A DNA stretch of 64,000 bases from Candidatus Electrothrix scaldis (lineage in GTDB: Bacteria; Desulfobacterota; Desulfobulbia; Desulfobulbales; Desulfobulbaceae): positions 2,123,501 through 2,187,500 of the forward strand of contig CP138355.1 in assembly GCA_033584155.1 (NCBI GenBank), given 5' to 3'. The position numbers and the translations under genes were made by a program. Below, in pieces: positions 1-8,889 of this stretch (positions are counted from its first letter, which is position 1; each line of letters starts with the position of its first letter). A model generated the notes under the pieces. It searched no databases and was not told the origin of the DNA. It saw only the letters and a list, made by a program, of their open reading frames with translations.

Positions 1-52
1 GCCAAAGACGGGTGCCGGTACCGCCAGCAAGGATGACAGGTTGAATGCGCAT
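1..52 (-). CDS. manC: Mannose-1-phosphate guanylyltransferase, N-terminal fragment
   Basis: Reading the minus strand from an ATG at 52 gives seventeen residues that run off the left edge of the window. They contain the nucleotidyltransferase signature VILAGGTGTRLW, which binds the nucleoside triphosphate. The GTRLW ending is typical of GDP-mannose pyrophosphorylases; glucose-1-phosphate thymidylyltransferases usually have GTRLYP. The gene follows a phosphomannomutase on the same strand, which fits a mannose-6-P to mannose-1-P to GDP-mannose pathway. Only the N-terminus is visible, so another sugar nucleotidyltransferase cannot be excluded. Confidence 0.65.
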   Translation of the reverse strand, partial: MRIQPVILAGGTGTRLW

Positions 53-74
53 ATAATAAAATAATGAAAAAATT

Positions 75-149
75 GTAGGGGCAAACCCCTGTGTTTGCCC
101 TGTATGTCTTTTTTTGTAGAAATCGGGTAGGCACAGGGGGGTACCCTAC
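75..149. repeat. Inverted pair of GTAGGG REP-like palindromes
   Basis: Two related palindromic elements face each other between the phosphomannomutase and manC genes. The first (75-100) begins GTAGGGGC and folds back on itself (GGGGCAAAC with GTTTGCCC). The second (125-149) is the same type on the other strand, beginning GTAGGGTACC and ending CCTACCC. The head-to-head arrangement resembles BIME elements built from REP units. Relatives lie at 10464-10488, 50912-50936 and 62845-62871. Function is unknown; a terminator or mRNA-stabilising role is possible. Confidence 0.6.
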
Positions 150-165
150 AGTAATGTCTATGTCT

Positions 166-1539
166 TTATCCCCTGATCAGGGCCAGGAGCTTCTCTGTTT
201 TCTCCTGCAAGAGTTTCTCATCGGCACGGGTTTCCACGTTCAGGCGCAAAACCGGCTCAGTGTTGGATTTGCGGAGGTTAAAACGAAATTGCGGATAGGC
301 AACAGAGAGTCCGTCAGTGTAATCCTTCTCGCCATCACTGTATTGCTCCTCCACCTGCTGGAGAGTGGCATCCGGGTCTGCAACTGTGGAGTTAATCTCT
401 CCACTCACCGGGTAGGCCTGCATCCGTGCATCAACCATTGCAGATAAACTTGTCTCCTGCTGACTGATCAACTGGGCAACCAATAACCAGGGGAGCATGC
501 CGGAATCGCAATAACCGAATTCCTGGAAATAATGGTGGGCTGACATCTCTCCCCCGTAGACGGCTTGCTCTTTGCGCATGGCCTCTTTGATAAAGGCATG
601 ACCGGTCTTAGTCATGACCGCTTTGCCACCAGCGTTCTCAACGATTTCCTGGGTGTTCCAGATGAGTCGGGGGTCATGAAGGATGGTTGCCCCTGGATGA
701 AGCTTGAGGGTGGCAGCAGCCAATAGACCCACGATATAATATCCCTCGATAAAACGACCGGTCTCATCAAAGAGGAAACAACGGTCCGCATCGCCATCCC
801 AGGCCACAGCAAAATCAGCTTCGTGCTCGCGCACAGCCTGGGCTGTCTCTTCTCGGTTTTCCGGGAGCAGAGGATTAGGTACGCCTTTGGGAAAGGTTCC
901 ATCCGGCGTAGTATTGAGTTTAATAAAGGTGAAGGGGAGATGCTGTTCCAGCAGGTCAATCACCGGCCCGGCGCAGCCATTGCCCGCATTGACAACGATT
1001 TTTAAAGGGCGCAAACTCTCCTTGTCTATGGAGGAGAGCAAGCGGGAAATGTATTGATACTTATTGGGCATTTTGATATGTCGCCCGATATGATTGGGTT
1101 GTTGAGGCAAGATATTATTATACCATTCTTCTGAGGCTGCGTTTTTCGCGACCTCAAGCAGGCCAGAGTCCGAAGACATGGGGCGGGCACCCCGGCAAAC
1201 GAATTTCATCCCATTATAGTCAGAGGGATTATGGCTGGCTGTGACCATAATGCCGCCGTCTACTCCTTCTTTTTCTCCCTGGAAAACAGAAAAGTATATT
1301 TCTTCTGTGCAGCAGAGGCCAATATCTATCACGTTACAGCCTGCTCTGGTCAAAACCTGGCAAAGGCTGTCGTTAATTTCAGGGCTGGAAAGACGAATAT
1401 CATGTCCTACCACGATTTTTTTGGCATCAATCTGTCGGCAGAAGGCCAAGCCAATACGAGCAGCAATATCTTTGTTCAGCTCTTCGGGCACGCGGCCCCG
1501 GACATCATAGGCAGTAAAACATTTGAGCGGTTCCGACAT
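166..1539 (-). CDS. manB: Phosphomannomutase/phosphoglucomutase
   Basis: A 457-residue alpha-D-phosphohexomutase that interconverts mannose-6-P and mannose-1-P (and often glucose phosphates) in the cytoplasm. The phosphoserine loop TASHNP is at residues 100-105 with the active Ser at 102. The metal-binding loop DGDADR is at 248-253, the sugar-binding GEMSAHH at 330-336 and the phosphate-binding RKSNTEP motif near the C-terminus. Length and motif order match the AlgC/ManB family. It lies just upstream of the manC fragment on the same strand and is divergent from rmlA, so the patch makes activated sugars for surface polysaccharide. Whether it prefers mannose or glucose cannot be read from the sequence. 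Confidence 0.93.
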   Translation of the reverse strand: MSEPLKCFTAYDVRGRVPEELNKDIAARIGLAFCRQIDAKKIVVGHDIRLSSPEINDSLCQVLTRAGCNVIDIGLCCTEEIYFSVFQGEKEGVDGGIMVTASHNPSDYNGMKFVCRGARPMSSDSGLLEVAKNAASEEWYNNILPQQPNHIGRHIKMPNKYQYISRLLSSIDKESLRPLKIVVNAGNGCAGPVIDLLEQHLPFTFIKLNTTPDGTFPKGVPNPLLPENREETAQAVREHEADFAVAWDGDADRCFLFDETGRFIEGYYIVGLLAAATLKLHPGATILHDPRLIWNTQEIVENAGGKAVMTKTGHAFIKEAMRKEQAVYGGEMSAHHYFQEFGYCDSGMLPWLLVAQLISQQETSLSAMVDARMQAYPVSGEINSTVADPDATLQQVEEQYSDGEKDYTDGLSVAYPQFRFNLRKSNTEPVLRLNVETRADEKLLQEKTEKLLALIRG

Positions 1540-1580
1540 AACTGACCTCGAGTAGAATGGAAATATTTGACAAACACATT

Positions 1581-1609
1581 TTGAACAACAAAAATAAATA
1601 CGTTATACT
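1581..1609 (+). promoter_or_regulatory. Putative sigma-70 promoter for rmlA
   Basis: TTGAAC at 1581-1586 and TATACT at 1604-1609 are separated by exactly 17 bp, in the divergent gap between the phosphomannomutase and rmlA. A TTGACA at 1567 is too far from the same -10 box. Prediction from consensus only. Confidence 0.45.
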
Positions 1610-1725
1610 CAAGCGTATATTTGAGCAACGAGAAAAAGAATGAGTAAGTAATTCATATCATAGAATCAGCCCTGGAAGCAAGTAGCAAGTGTTAAGTGTT
1701 TTTCAGGAGGCTTTGGAGAACTCAT

Positions 1726-2619
1726 ATGAAAGGTATTATTCTGGCGGGCGGTTCCGGGACGCGTCTTTATCCACTCACTAAGGTTATCAGTAAACAGCTG
1801 ATCCCTGTCTACGATAAGCCCATGATCTACTATCCTTTATCCGTGCTCATGCAGGCCGGGATTCAGGATATCCTGATTATTTCCACACCAAGTGACTTGT
1901 CCCGCTTTACAGAGCTTTTTGGCGACGGTAGCCATTTCGGTCTCAATATCTCCTACGCGGAACAGCCGCGTCCCGAGGGACTAGCCCAAGCTTTCCTGAT
2001 TGGTAAAGAGTTTATCGGCAATGATTCAGTCGCGTTGGTGCTGGGAGATAATATATTCTTTGGGCACGGTTTTTCTGGAATTGTGCAACGGTGCAGTAAG
2101 TTCATAGAGGGCGGAACCATCTTTGGCTATTTGGTCAAAGACCCGGAGCGATACGGTGTTGTTGAATTTGATGAAGAAAGACGGGTGATCGGCATTGAGG
2201 AAAAACCGGAAAAACCTAAATCCCGTTACGCAGTGCCAGGTCTCTATTTTTATGATAATAATGTAGTAGATATTGCGGCTTCTATCAAGCCCTCTCCCCG
2301 AGGAGAATTGGAGATAACCGATGTGAACTCGCATTATCTCAGACAAGGGAAATTGAGCGTGGAGTTACTGGGGCGAGGTTTTTGCTGGCTAGATACTGGT
2401 ACCCACGAGTCCTTGCAACAGGCCTCCAGTTATGTTGAGGCGGTGCAGGATCGCCAAGGAGTCAAAATTGCCTGTATCGAAGAGATTGCCTACCGGTTGG
2501 GATATATTACAGCAGAGCAGGTTGCTGAGCAGGCAGAATCCATGATGAAAAATCAGTACGGGCAATATCTCATGTCCATTCTGGAAGATTCGAACCCAAA
2601 AGACGGATTATTGATTTAA
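1726..2619 (+). CDS. rmlA: Glucose-1-phosphate thymidylyltransferase
   Basis: RmlA/RfbA joins glucose-1-phosphate and dTTP to give dTDP-glucose, the first step of dTDP-rhamnose synthesis. The 297-residue protein opens [18 protein letters not shown] with the GGSGTRL triphosphate loop at residues 8-14, and carries [14 protein letters not shown] and LDTGTHESL family motifs. Length is typical. The ATG at 1726 is preferred over an in-frame start at 1696 because it begins at the conserved MKGIILAGG and has an AGGAGG/GGAG ribosome site just upstream. rmlD follows 14 bp later. rmlB and rmlC, needed for the middle steps, are not in the window. Confidence 0.95.
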   Translation: MKGIILAGGSGTRLYPLTKVISKQLIPVYDKPMIYYPLSVLMQAGIQDILIISTPSDLSRFTELFGDGSHFGLNISYAEQPRPEGLAQAFLIGKEFIGNDSVALVLGDNIFFGHGFSGIVQRCSKFIEGGTIFGYLVKDPERYGVVEFDEERRVIGIEEKPEKPKSRYAVPGLYFYDNNVVDIAASIKPSPRGELEITDVNSHYLRQGKLSVELLGRGFCWLDTGTHESLQQASSYVEAVQDRQGVKIACIEEIAYRLGYITAEQVAEQAESMMKNQYGQYLMSILEDSNPKDGLLI

Positions 2620-2633
2620 GCTGGATTGTCGCG

Positions 2634-3509
2634 ATGAATATTCTTATAACAGGTGCTGGTGGTCAGCTAGGGCAGGATTGTCTCAAGATCGTGGGGGATG
2701 AACATGCGGTACATGGCCGGACTTCAGGGCAATTAGATATCACCCAAGCCGATCAGGTGCAGCGTGAGATCAAGAAACTACACCCTGATGTGGTGATCAA
2801 CTGCGCAGCCTATACGGCTGTGGATAAATGTGAAAGCGAGCAGGAGGCCTGTTGGGCAGTTAATGCTCAGGGACCTGCCCATCTTGCCGAGACCTGTGTC
2901 GCTGCAGGAACACGGCTTATCCATATTTCAACGGATTATGTTTTTTCCGGCAATAAACTGGTGCCAGAGCCCTATACGGAACAGGACCCGGTCGAGCCTT
3001 TGTCTGCCTACGGCAGGAGTAAACTGGCAGGAGAACAGGCTATCGCGCAAAGAATGGATGATTTTTTGATTCTCCGTACTTCCTGGCTGTACGGCATGGG
3101 AGGGAATAATTTTCTCAAGACTATGTTGCGCCTGGCAATGGCGGATTCGGAACGAACCATTAGGGTGGTGGATGATCAGTATGGTTCGCTTACTTGGACC
3201 ATGACCTTAGCTCGTCAGATAAAACAGCTCCTTTTCTCCGAACTCAAGGGGATAGCCCATGCGACTGCGGAAGGATCCAGCACTTGGTATGCAGGAGCAA
3301 AATATTTCCTTGAGTCTATGGGCGTTAATTTTGCTTTGGAGCCCTGTACCACTGCTGAATATCCTACCCCTGCCCGTCGCCCGGTCAATTCCATCCTGGA
3401 AAATAATTTTCTGAAAACAAAGCAGAGTAATCTGATGCAGGACTGGCATCAGGACATTGATGCCTTTGTTGCGGAGTATCGAGATGAACTGATTGCCCAG
3501 TTCGCCTAA
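2634..3509 (+). CDS. rmlD: dTDP-4-dehydrorhamnose reductase
   Basis: RmlD/RfbD reduces dTDP-4-keto-L-rhamnose to dTDP-L-rhamnose with NAD(P)H. The 291-residue protein has the Rossmann motif GAGGQLG at residues 7-13, INCAAYTAVDKCE at about 55-67 and the catalytic Tyr126-x3-Lys130 pair (SAYGRSK). These are standard for the extended short-chain dehydrogenase family to which RmlD belongs. It starts 14 bp after rmlA and is almost certainly co-transcribed, giving a split rml set (A and D only). The product feeds rhamnose into lipopolysaccharide or another glycan. Confidence 0.94.
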   Translation: MNILITGAGGQLGQDCLKIVGDEHAVHGRTSGQLDITQADQVQREIKKLHPDVVINCAAYTAVDKCESEQEACWAVNAQGPAHLAETCVAAGTRLIHISTDYVFSGNKLVPEPYTEQDPVEPLSAYGRSKLAGEQAIAQRMDDFLILRTSWLYGMGGNNFLKTMLRLAMADSERTIRVVDDQYGSLTWTMTLARQIKQLLFSELKGIAHATAEGSSTWYAGAKYFLESMGVNFALEPCTTAEYPTPARRPVNSILENNFLKTKQSNLMQDWHQDIDAFVAEYRDELIAQFA

Positions 3510-3570
3510 GTTTTATCTAAACGTAGCCTTTCTTATTGTATTTGCTTTATTTGTTTTTCTTTGAAGAGTG

Positions 3571-3598
3571 TTGACATATATATGTGATGTGGTAGAAT
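3571..3598 (+). promoter_or_regulatory. Putative sigma-70 promoter for the 99-residue membrane protein
   Basis: TTGACA at 3571-3576 and TAGAAT at 3593-3598 with a 16-bp spacer, about 115 bp before the start codon. The leader contains an 8-bp A/T stem (3619-3626 with 3638-3645) followed by a T-rich run at 3647-3657, which could act as a weak attenuator. Confidence 0.5.
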
Positions 3599-3713
3599 GG
3601 ATTTAAATAGTAATTATTCTTATTAAGTTGTAACCGTTTAATAAGGTTTTATTTTTTATACAACAGGGTGCAAAATATGTATGTCTTTATTGTAAGGACA
3701 TGGAGGAGGGCAT

Positions 3714-4013
3714 ATGGTTGTAAAAAAAGATCAGCTACGCGTAAAAAAGCAGGAGACGGTTAATGCCTTTGAGAAATTTTTTTTCATTATTCTTGGATCA
3801 TTGTCTCTTGTTTTTCTATTTGTCACATGTTGGATTCTCCTGACCGGAGATGACGTTATCCTACTTAATGGGGTGAGTATTACTCCCCGATATTTCTGTA
3901 TTCTCTTTTATTTCGAGAGTTTTTTTCTCAGGCGATTTATAACTCTATATAATAGCAACCATTCCGAGTTGGAACAGTTCACCTGGCTTTCCTCGCCAGC
4001 CTATCATTTTTAG
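3714..4013 (+). CDS. Small membrane protein of unknown function
   Basis: A 99-residue protein I do not recognise. A basic N-terminus (KKDQLRVKKQE) precedes a clear hydrophobic segment at about residues 22-44 (FFFIILGSLSLVFLFVTCW). A second aromatic-rich hydrophobic stretch lies at about 58-73. The C-terminal tail ends without a conserved feature. A strong ribosome site (GGAGGAGGG) lies 5 bp before the ATG and a good promoter lies upstream, so translation is likely. It faces cooC tail to tail. The protein could be a shortened remnant of a larger membrane protein, but no continuation was seen in the other frames. Confidence 0.6.
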   Translation: MVVKKDQLRVKKQETVNAFEKFFFIILGSLSLVFLFVTCWILLTGDDVILLNGVSITPRYFCILFYFESFFLRRFITLYNSNHSELEQFTWLSSPAYHF

Positions 4014-4097
4014 GCCATCCTCCAGCTTTCCTAGGAAAAAGGAACCGCAAAGGAGGGGCTTGGCAGAGCGATTCTCTGCTCAGGCCAGTGTGTTCCT

Positions 4098-4853
4098 TTA
4101 TTCTGGGGCAAAGAGTTTGCTGACCAGCTGGCCTGGGGCATCCAAGCTCTCATGCAATGAGACGATTGCCTGCTCAGTCCGTTCGGCTTTACGGATAACA
4201 CTGGAGTTCGGGAAAAAGACAAGAGGTCGCTCGCCCAACTCCTGCTCAAGGAATTGTTCATCCTGCTCGTCCTGAATCAGATTGCCGATGAAATAGACCC
4301 GAGGAATTCCCACGTCATCAGCCATTTGTTTGATTTTTAGAGCGGTTCGGATACCAGACCTGGAAGGGATTGTGACGATCAGGAGGCAATCGGCCCCGGC
4401 CACTGTGCCTCGGCCCAGATGTTCCACCCCCGCCTCCATATCTAAGAGCACTGTTTCATTGGCAGTTAAGAGCATTTTTTTAAGCATTTTGCGGAGGACG
4501 TGATTCTCCGGGCAGGCACAGCCACCTTCTGCGGTCTGGACAGCCCCTAAAATCATCAGACGGATGCCGTCCTGCTCCAGCATGAAATCGCGCAGGAGAT
4601 CATTGACCTCGGGATTAAGATTATAAAAGGGCGAACCCTGCGTCTTTCCAGCCCGTTCCGCCAGTAAGACACCCATTTCCGCTATGGGTTTAACTTTCTT
4701 TGCATCTCCGATTCCCAGGGTTTCGGCCATATGAGGGCTGGGATCCGCATCAATCACCAGTACCTTTTTTCCCTGCTTTTGCAGCTCCCCGGCCAACAGA
4801 GCCATGATGGTTGTTTTACCTACTCCTCCCTTGCCACTGATCGCGATTTTCAT
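4098..4853 (-). CDS. cooC: CooC-type nickel-insertion ATPase
   Basis: A 251-residue MinD/SIMIBI-class ATPase. The deviant Walker A GKGGVGKTT is at residues 7-15, DADPSPH at 35-41 and LLDMEAGVEHLGRG near 147. CooC proteins load nickel into carbon monoxide dehydrogenase and use a CxC motif at the dimer interface to bind metal; here GCACPEN places Cys at 112 and 114, the positions known from Carboxydothermus CooC1. No CODH gene is in the window, so the client enzyme must be encoded elsewhere. The gene is divergent from the Bax-inhibitor-1 protein. A related CODH/acetyl-CoA synthase maturation factor is the main alternative. Confidence 0.88.
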   Translation of the reverse strand: MKIAISGKGGVGKTTIMALLAGELQKQGKKVLVIDADPSPHMAETLGIGDAKKVKPIAEMGVLLAERAGKTQGSPFYNLNPEVNDLLRDFMLEQDGIRLMILGAVQTAEGGCACPENHVLRKMLKKMLLTANETVLLDMEAGVEHLGRGTVAGADCLLIVTIPSRSGIRTALKIKQMADDVGIPRVYFIGNLIQDEQDEQFLEQELGERPLVFFPNSSVIRKAERTEQAIVSLHESLDAPGQLVSKLFAPE

Positions 4854-4991
4854 AGTTTTTTCTCCTGAATTTCTTGCCTTGTTCCAATAGAGTGGTTACA
4901 GTAATCAGAGATATAATTGAAGTATAGCCGACAGTCGAGTGTGCGGCACAATACGGTAAATCCCCTAAATTTTATCAGGAGACTATACAAT

Positions 4992-5711
4992 ATGGAAACA
5001 AAGTATGCGAGCACTACTACAGCGGGTGCCAGGACCAGGGCGCGACAGGAGGCTTCAACGATATTTTTGGCTAAGGTCTTTAACTGGATGGCAGGCGGAC
5101 TGGCTTTAACAGGTATTGTCGCTTGGTTTGCAGTCACGACTGGTCTGACCTTGTCCATTGCCAGGTCGCCACTTTATTTCGTTCTGTTTTTGATTGAATT
5201 TGGGATGGTTTATTACCTTTCTTCCCGTGTCGATAAGATGAAGGCGACCACTGCTACGGCCTTATTTACCGGTTACGCGGCCTTGAACGGATTAACTATG
5301 TCCGTTATTTTTCTAATGTATACGAGTACCTCAATTGCTGCTACCTTTATGGTCACAGCCGGGATGTTTGGTGCTATGGCTATCTATGGTATGGTGACCA
5401 AGAAGGATCTTACCGGGCTTGGGTCTTTTATGTTCATGGGGCTGATCGGCATTATTATAGCCTCGGTTGTTAATATGTTTTTGGGAAGCTCAACACTGCA
5501 CTTGGCAATATCCGCTATCGGTGTAATCGTTTTTGTTGGACTGACAGCGTATGACACCCAGAAGATCAAACATATGGGCGAACAAGGGATTATGCAGCAG
5601 GGTGGTGATGTGGTTCAGAAAGGAGCTATTCTCGGTGCTCTGACACTTTATCTTGATTTTGTGAATCTCTTTATCATGTTGCTCAGCTTTTTGGGCGGCA
5701 GTCGCGACTAA
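4992..5711 (+). CDS. Bax inhibitor-1/YccA family membrane protein
   Basis: A 239-residue integral membrane protein with about seven hydrophobic segments, of the TMBIM/BI-1 (UPF0005) family. Bacterial members act as pH-sensitive calcium leak channels (shown for BsYetJ) or modulate FtsH proteolysis (YccA). The C-terminal half has the family pattern: LTAYDTQKIK followed by GALTLYLDFVNLFIMLL. The ATG at 4992 is chosen over 4917 because AGGAG lies just upstream and the N-terminus then matches the soluble lead-in usual for the family. A strong bidirectional hairpin terminator follows at 5754. Its role in this organism is not predictable from context. Confidence 0.88.
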   Translation: METKYASTTTAGARTRARQEASTIFLAKVFNWMAGGLALTGIVAWFAVTTGLTLSIARSPLYFVLFLIEFGMVYYLSSRVDKMKATTATALFTGYAALNGLTMSVIFLMYTSTSIAATFMVTAGMFGAMAIYGMVTKKDLTGLGSFMFMGLIGIIIASVVNMFLGSSTLHLAISAIGVIVFVGLTAYDTQKIKHMGEQGIMQQGGDVVQKGAILGALTLYLDFVNLFIMLLSFLGGSRD

Positions 5712-5753
5712 GGTTGAGAACTCTCGCTTGCAGGCGGGTTCAATCGTTTAACC

Positions 5754-5788
5754 AAAAAGGCCGGGGCACTTATTGCCCTGGCCTTTTT
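5754..5788. terminator. Bidirectional Rho-independent terminator
   Basis: AAAAAGGCC-G-GGGCA pairs with TGCCC-T-GGCCTTTTT around a short loop. The stem is GC-rich and flanked by A and T runs on both sides, so it can end the BI-1 transcript and the converging cobJ transcript. Confidence 0.88.
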
Positions 5789-5831
5789 AATGCATTGTCC
5801 AAGCCAGCCTGTTTTTTTCTTCTTTCCTGTC

Positions 5832-6650
5832 TTATTTTTCTTCCTCTTTTATCATCCTGTCCTTTTTGCCAGCAAGGCCGTACTTGGCTGAATATCCGCG
5901 CGGGGTGACCATCTTGTCGCCAAAAATAAAGGTAGCAGCGTTGCCGATGATGACCGTGGTCTGCATCCCGATGTCCTGATCCAGCATTGCTCCCAGGGTG
6001 GTTAGGCAGACCGACTCATGCTCGCGACTGGCCCCGGAGACGATGCCTACCGGCGTTTGTGGATCACGGTGCTCCAGCATGATCTCCTGAGCACGGACAA
6101 TCTGTTCGGTTCTTTTTTTCGATTTCGGATTATAGATCACCGTAACAAAATCAGCCATTGCAGCTGCCTGGAGGCGTTTTTCGATGAGCTCCCAGGGCGT
6201 CATGAGATCAGAAAGGCTGATGGCCGCGAAATCGTGCATCAGGGGGGCACCCAGGATGGCGGCACAGGCATTGAGGGCCGCGATGCCGGGGATGATCTCG
6301 ATTTTGCTGGAGCTATCCGTGTCCTGAGCCAGTTCATAGACCAGGCCCGCCATTGCGTAGATACCAGGATCACCGCCACAGACCAGAACCACGTTCTTGC
6401 CGCTGTCAGCCAGCTCCAGAGCCCGACGACAGCGGTCGATCTCCTGCATCATGGCGGAGGAGAGCACCTCCTGTCCCGGCGAGATGCAGTGACGGATAAG
6501 ATCGAGATAGGTCTTATAGCCCACCACCACCTGGGCCTGTTCAATGGCCTGACGGGCACGAGGTGTTATGAGGTCTTCGGCACCGGGGCCGGTACCGACC
6601 ACGGTAAGGGAGCCGTTTTGTTGTTTTGTATTTGTAGCGGGTATAGCCAT
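5832..6650 (-). CDS. cobJ: Precorrin-3B C17-methyltransferase
   Basis: CobJ/CbiH uses S-adenosylmethionine to methylate C17 with ring contraction in corrin synthesis. The 272-residue protein has the tetrapyrrole-methylase motifs LTVVGTGPGAEDLITPRA near residue 15, VVLVCGGDPGIYAMAGLVYE at about 87-106, and IEIIPGIAALNACAAILGAPLMHDFAAISLSD (given here only as a landmark around 118-149). TVIIGNAATF and TPRGY close the family pattern. It stands alone here; neighbouring cob/cbi genes are absent, so the pathway is dispersed. It converges on the BI-1 gene across the shared terminator. Confidence 0.92.
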   Translation of the reverse strand: MAIPATNTKQQNGSLTVVGTGPGAEDLITPRARQAIEQAQVVVGYKTYLDLIRHCISPGQEVLSSAMMQEIDRCRRALELADSGKNVVLVCGGDPGIYAMAGLVYELAQDTDSSSKIEIIPGIAALNACAAILGAPLMHDFAAISLSDLMTPWELIEKRLQAAAMADFVTVIYNPKSKKRTEQIVRAQEIMLEHRDPQTPVGIVSGASREHESVCLTTLGAMLDQDIGMQTTVIIGNAATFIFGDKMVTPRGYSAKYGLAGKKDRMIKEEEK

Positions 6651-6675
6651 CGAAGGATAAAATGATAAGTTGTGA

Positions 6676-7074
6676 TTATTTTGATAATGACATGAACTCT
6701 GAAGCCAGAGTGGTCAAGATGTCTTGTTCAATAGGAAAACTTCCATGTAGCCTGAACTCGTCAGTACTTTTGCAACCACAGAAAGTGTCCCCGATGCAGA
6801 AGGTTATCAGTATTTCATTAGAATCGGTTTGACGTAATTTCAGGTAACTCTCGTAGGTGCCTTCTAAAAAAGGTCGAAGTTCTCGGTGCAAAATAAATTG
6901 ATCCACTTCTTCTGCAAACTTTCGAAGATTCAGAAAAGCGAGCGAACTATTGCAGGCTGAAAAAGTACCATGTTCAATATCAATGGCAGCACGAAACTGA
7001 AACGAGGGGAAATCATCGTCTTTGTTTCGTTGGATTTCTATCCAGGACTTGCTGTCAGTTGATGATATGCGCAT
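6676..7074 (-). CDS. Hypothetical protein, possibly WapI-type immunity-like
   Basis: About 132 residues if started at the ATG at 7074; an in-frame ATG at 7161 would add 29 residues. Neither start has a convincing ribosome site. The pattern (a mixed alpha/beta protein with FAEEVDQFI, then LRPFLEGTYESYLKL, ILITFCIGD and a closing LHGSFPIEQDILTTLASEF) loosely recalls small WapI-type immunity proteins. That resemblance is from memory of the family's C-terminal pattern and is weak. It sits between cobJ and the zinc metallopeptidase with no toxin gene beside it. Confidence 0.55.
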   Translation of the reverse strand: MRISSTDSKSWIEIQRNKDDDFPSFQFRAAIDIEHGTFSACNSSLAFLNLRKFAEEVDQFILHRELRPFLEGTYESYLKLRQTDSNEILITFCIGDTFCGCKSTDEFRLHGSFPIEQDILTTLASEFMSLSK

Positions 7075-7242
7075 ATTTTTTCTGATGCTTAATATGGAGA
7101 AGAGGAGATAGACGACCCATAATTTAGCATATGGGTCGAGGACTATAGCAAACTGAGACATTTTTGCAAAGGATTACAAAAGTGCAAGGGAAAGGAATCA
7201 GGACAAAGTATGCATCGGGAGCAAAGCTCCGGTCCGCAGTAG

Positions 7243-8148
7243 CTACTTCTTACTAAAGGTGTTGCAGCTCTCCATCCTGCCGCTTGTAAAACCTGTTTTG
7301 AACCACTGGACCCGCTGTGCTGAACTGCCGTGGGTGAAAGAGTCCGGGCTGACATATCCCTTGGCCTGTTTTTGTAAGCGATCGTCACCAATGGCGCTGG
7401 CCGCAGCAAGGCCCTCTTCCACATCACCCTCTTCCAGTATTTCCTGATTATGAAAGGCCCATACACCGGCAAAGCAGTCGGCCTGGAGTTCCTGCAACAC
7501 CGAAAGTCGATTACTTTTCACCTTATCGAGTTTTCTGCGGGCCGCGTGAACCTTGTCCGAGATACCGAGCAGTTTTTGCACATGGTGGCCGATCTCATGG
7601 GCGATAACATAGGCCTGAGCAAAGTCGCCTGGTGCGTTGAAACGATTTTTCAGCTCATCGAAAAAAGAGAGATCAAGATAGACCTGTTGGTCACCAGGGC
7701 AGTAAAAGGGGCCTGTGGCGGATTGCGCCAGACCGCAGGCTGATTTCACTGCATCGCGAAAAAGGACAAGGCGAGGCTCCTGGTAGTTTTTTCCCTTTTG
7801 CTGGAATAGGGCAGACCAGGTTGTTTCGGTATCAGCAAGAATGACGGAGACAAAATCCACCAGCTCTTTTTCTGCCGCAGTTTCTTGAATTGGTTCCCTG
7901 GAGCTGCTGACAGAAGGGCCTTGCTGGAGCCCTAGAAGGCCCAACATGCTCCCGAGATTCCCTGAAAAGAAGCCGTAAGCACCCAGGCAGATAACCGCGA
8001 TAAGGGTCCCCTTTACGCCGAGAAATTTCACCGCCATCGGCAGCAGGTGCAACATATTGCCGTTGTTGCCAAAGCCACCAGCCCCGGAGACACGCCTGTC
8101 GCGTCGATCTTCGATATTGTCGCTCTTTCGTCTTCCCTGCCAACGCAT
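7243..8148 (-). CDS. ypfJ: Neutral zinc metallopeptidase, YpfJ family
   Basis: A 301-residue protein with a basic N-terminus (MRWQGRRKSDNIEDRRDRR), a single membrane segment at about residues 46-64 and a predicted periplasmic peptidase domain. The zinc motif HEIGHH is at 184-189, with a downstream glutamate in QELQADCFAGVW near 220 as likely third ligand. YPGD-like and LDLSFF motifs complete the family pattern. The ATG at 8148 is chosen because GGGAG lies just upstream and the protein then begins with the family's usual MRWxGRR. The longer open frame to 8421 overlaps ubiX and is not used. Substrates of this family are unknown. Confidence 0.9.
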   Translation of the reverse strand: MRWQGRRKSDNIEDRRDRRVSGAGGFGNNGNMLHLLPMAVKFLGVKGTLIAVICLGAYGFFSGNLGSMLGLLGLQQGPSVSSSREPIQETAAEKELVDFVSVILADTETTWSALFQQKGKNYQEPRLVLFRDAVKSACGLAQSATGPFYCPGDQQVYLDLSFFDELKNRFNAPGDFAQAYVIAHEIGHHVQKLLGISDKVHAARRKLDKVKSNRLSVLQELQADCFAGVWAFHNQEILEEGDVEEGLAAASAIGDDRLQKQAKGYVSPDSFTHGSSAQRVQWFKTGFTSGRMESCNTFSKK

Positions 8149-8275
8149 AGCTTTCTCCCTCTGTTGTGAATTGTAGTGACCTATGTGTATATCCTGCATA
8201 TCTACCTTGCCCATCTTGCTCGTAGCGGGTGGATTCTGCCAGGATTCTAACAGGACAGAGCCTCTGCTGGCAAGT

Positions 8276-8857
8276 TCAAACTCCTTGCCAGCGTGGCATT
8301 CCTTGCAGATGAAGGCCGATCTGGTCGCAAATACGGCTGGCGAACTGGCGGGCCATTGCCTGGAGATCAGGGGGATGGAGATAAAAGGAGGGCATGGGTG
8401 GGCAGATGGTAGCCCCGGCATCGTGCAGAGTCAGCATATTTTGGAGATGGGTGCGGTTGAGCGGGGTCTCACGCACAGCCAGAATCAGGGGACGTCGTTC
8501 CTTGAGGGTCACGTCCGCTGCCCGGTGGATCAGGTTGCCGGAAAAACCGCTGGCAATGGCACCCAGGGTGCCGACGGTGCAGGGCAGAATGATCATGGCA
8601 TCGTAGCGGGCCGAGCCCGAGGCAGGTGGGGCCGTGAAATCGTCCGCCGCAAACCAGCGGTTGATGCCGGGCAGGTCTTCCGGGGCCATGTCCTGCTCCA
8701 GGTGGAGCACCTTACGGCCGGAGTCAGAGATAATGGCGTCCACAGCCACATCCTGATTGGTCAGCAGGTCCAGCAGGGCCGTGACATAGAGCATGCCGGT
8801 GGCCCCGGTGATGGCGAGGATGAGGCGTTGTGGGTGGGGTGTGTTGCTTGTATTCAT
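8276..8857 (-). CDS. ubiX: Flavin prenyltransferase UbiX
   Basis: UbiX attaches dimethylallyl to FMN, making the prenyl-FMN cofactor of UbiD-type decarboxylases. The 193-residue protein has the family landmarks ITGATGMLY near residue 16, IISDSGRKV, ILPCTVGTLGAIASGFSGNLI at about 91-111, and VRETPLNRTHLQNMLTLHDAGA. In organisms using the futalosine route a UbiX/UbiD-type pair decarboxylates the naphthoate intermediate, so this gene probably serves the mqn operon 5 kb away. It precedes ypfJ on the same strand with about 127 bp between them. Confidence 0.93.
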   Translation of the reverse strand: MNTSNTPHPQRLILAITGATGMLYVTALLDLLTNQDVAVDAIISDSGRKVLHLEQDMAPEDLPGINRWFAADDFTAPPASGSARYDAMIILPCTVGTLGAIASGFSGNLIHRAADVTLKERRPLILAVRETPLNRTHLQNMLTLHDAGATICPPMPSFYLHPPDLQAMARQFASRICDQIGLHLQGMPRWQGV

Positions 8858-8889
8858 ATTTTCTTTACCGAGCGGAGAAACGGAAAAAA

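Noticed and set aside
5714-5908. 64-residue open frame after the BI-1 gene
   Set aside because: It consists of the terminator hairpin and the antisense end of cobJ.
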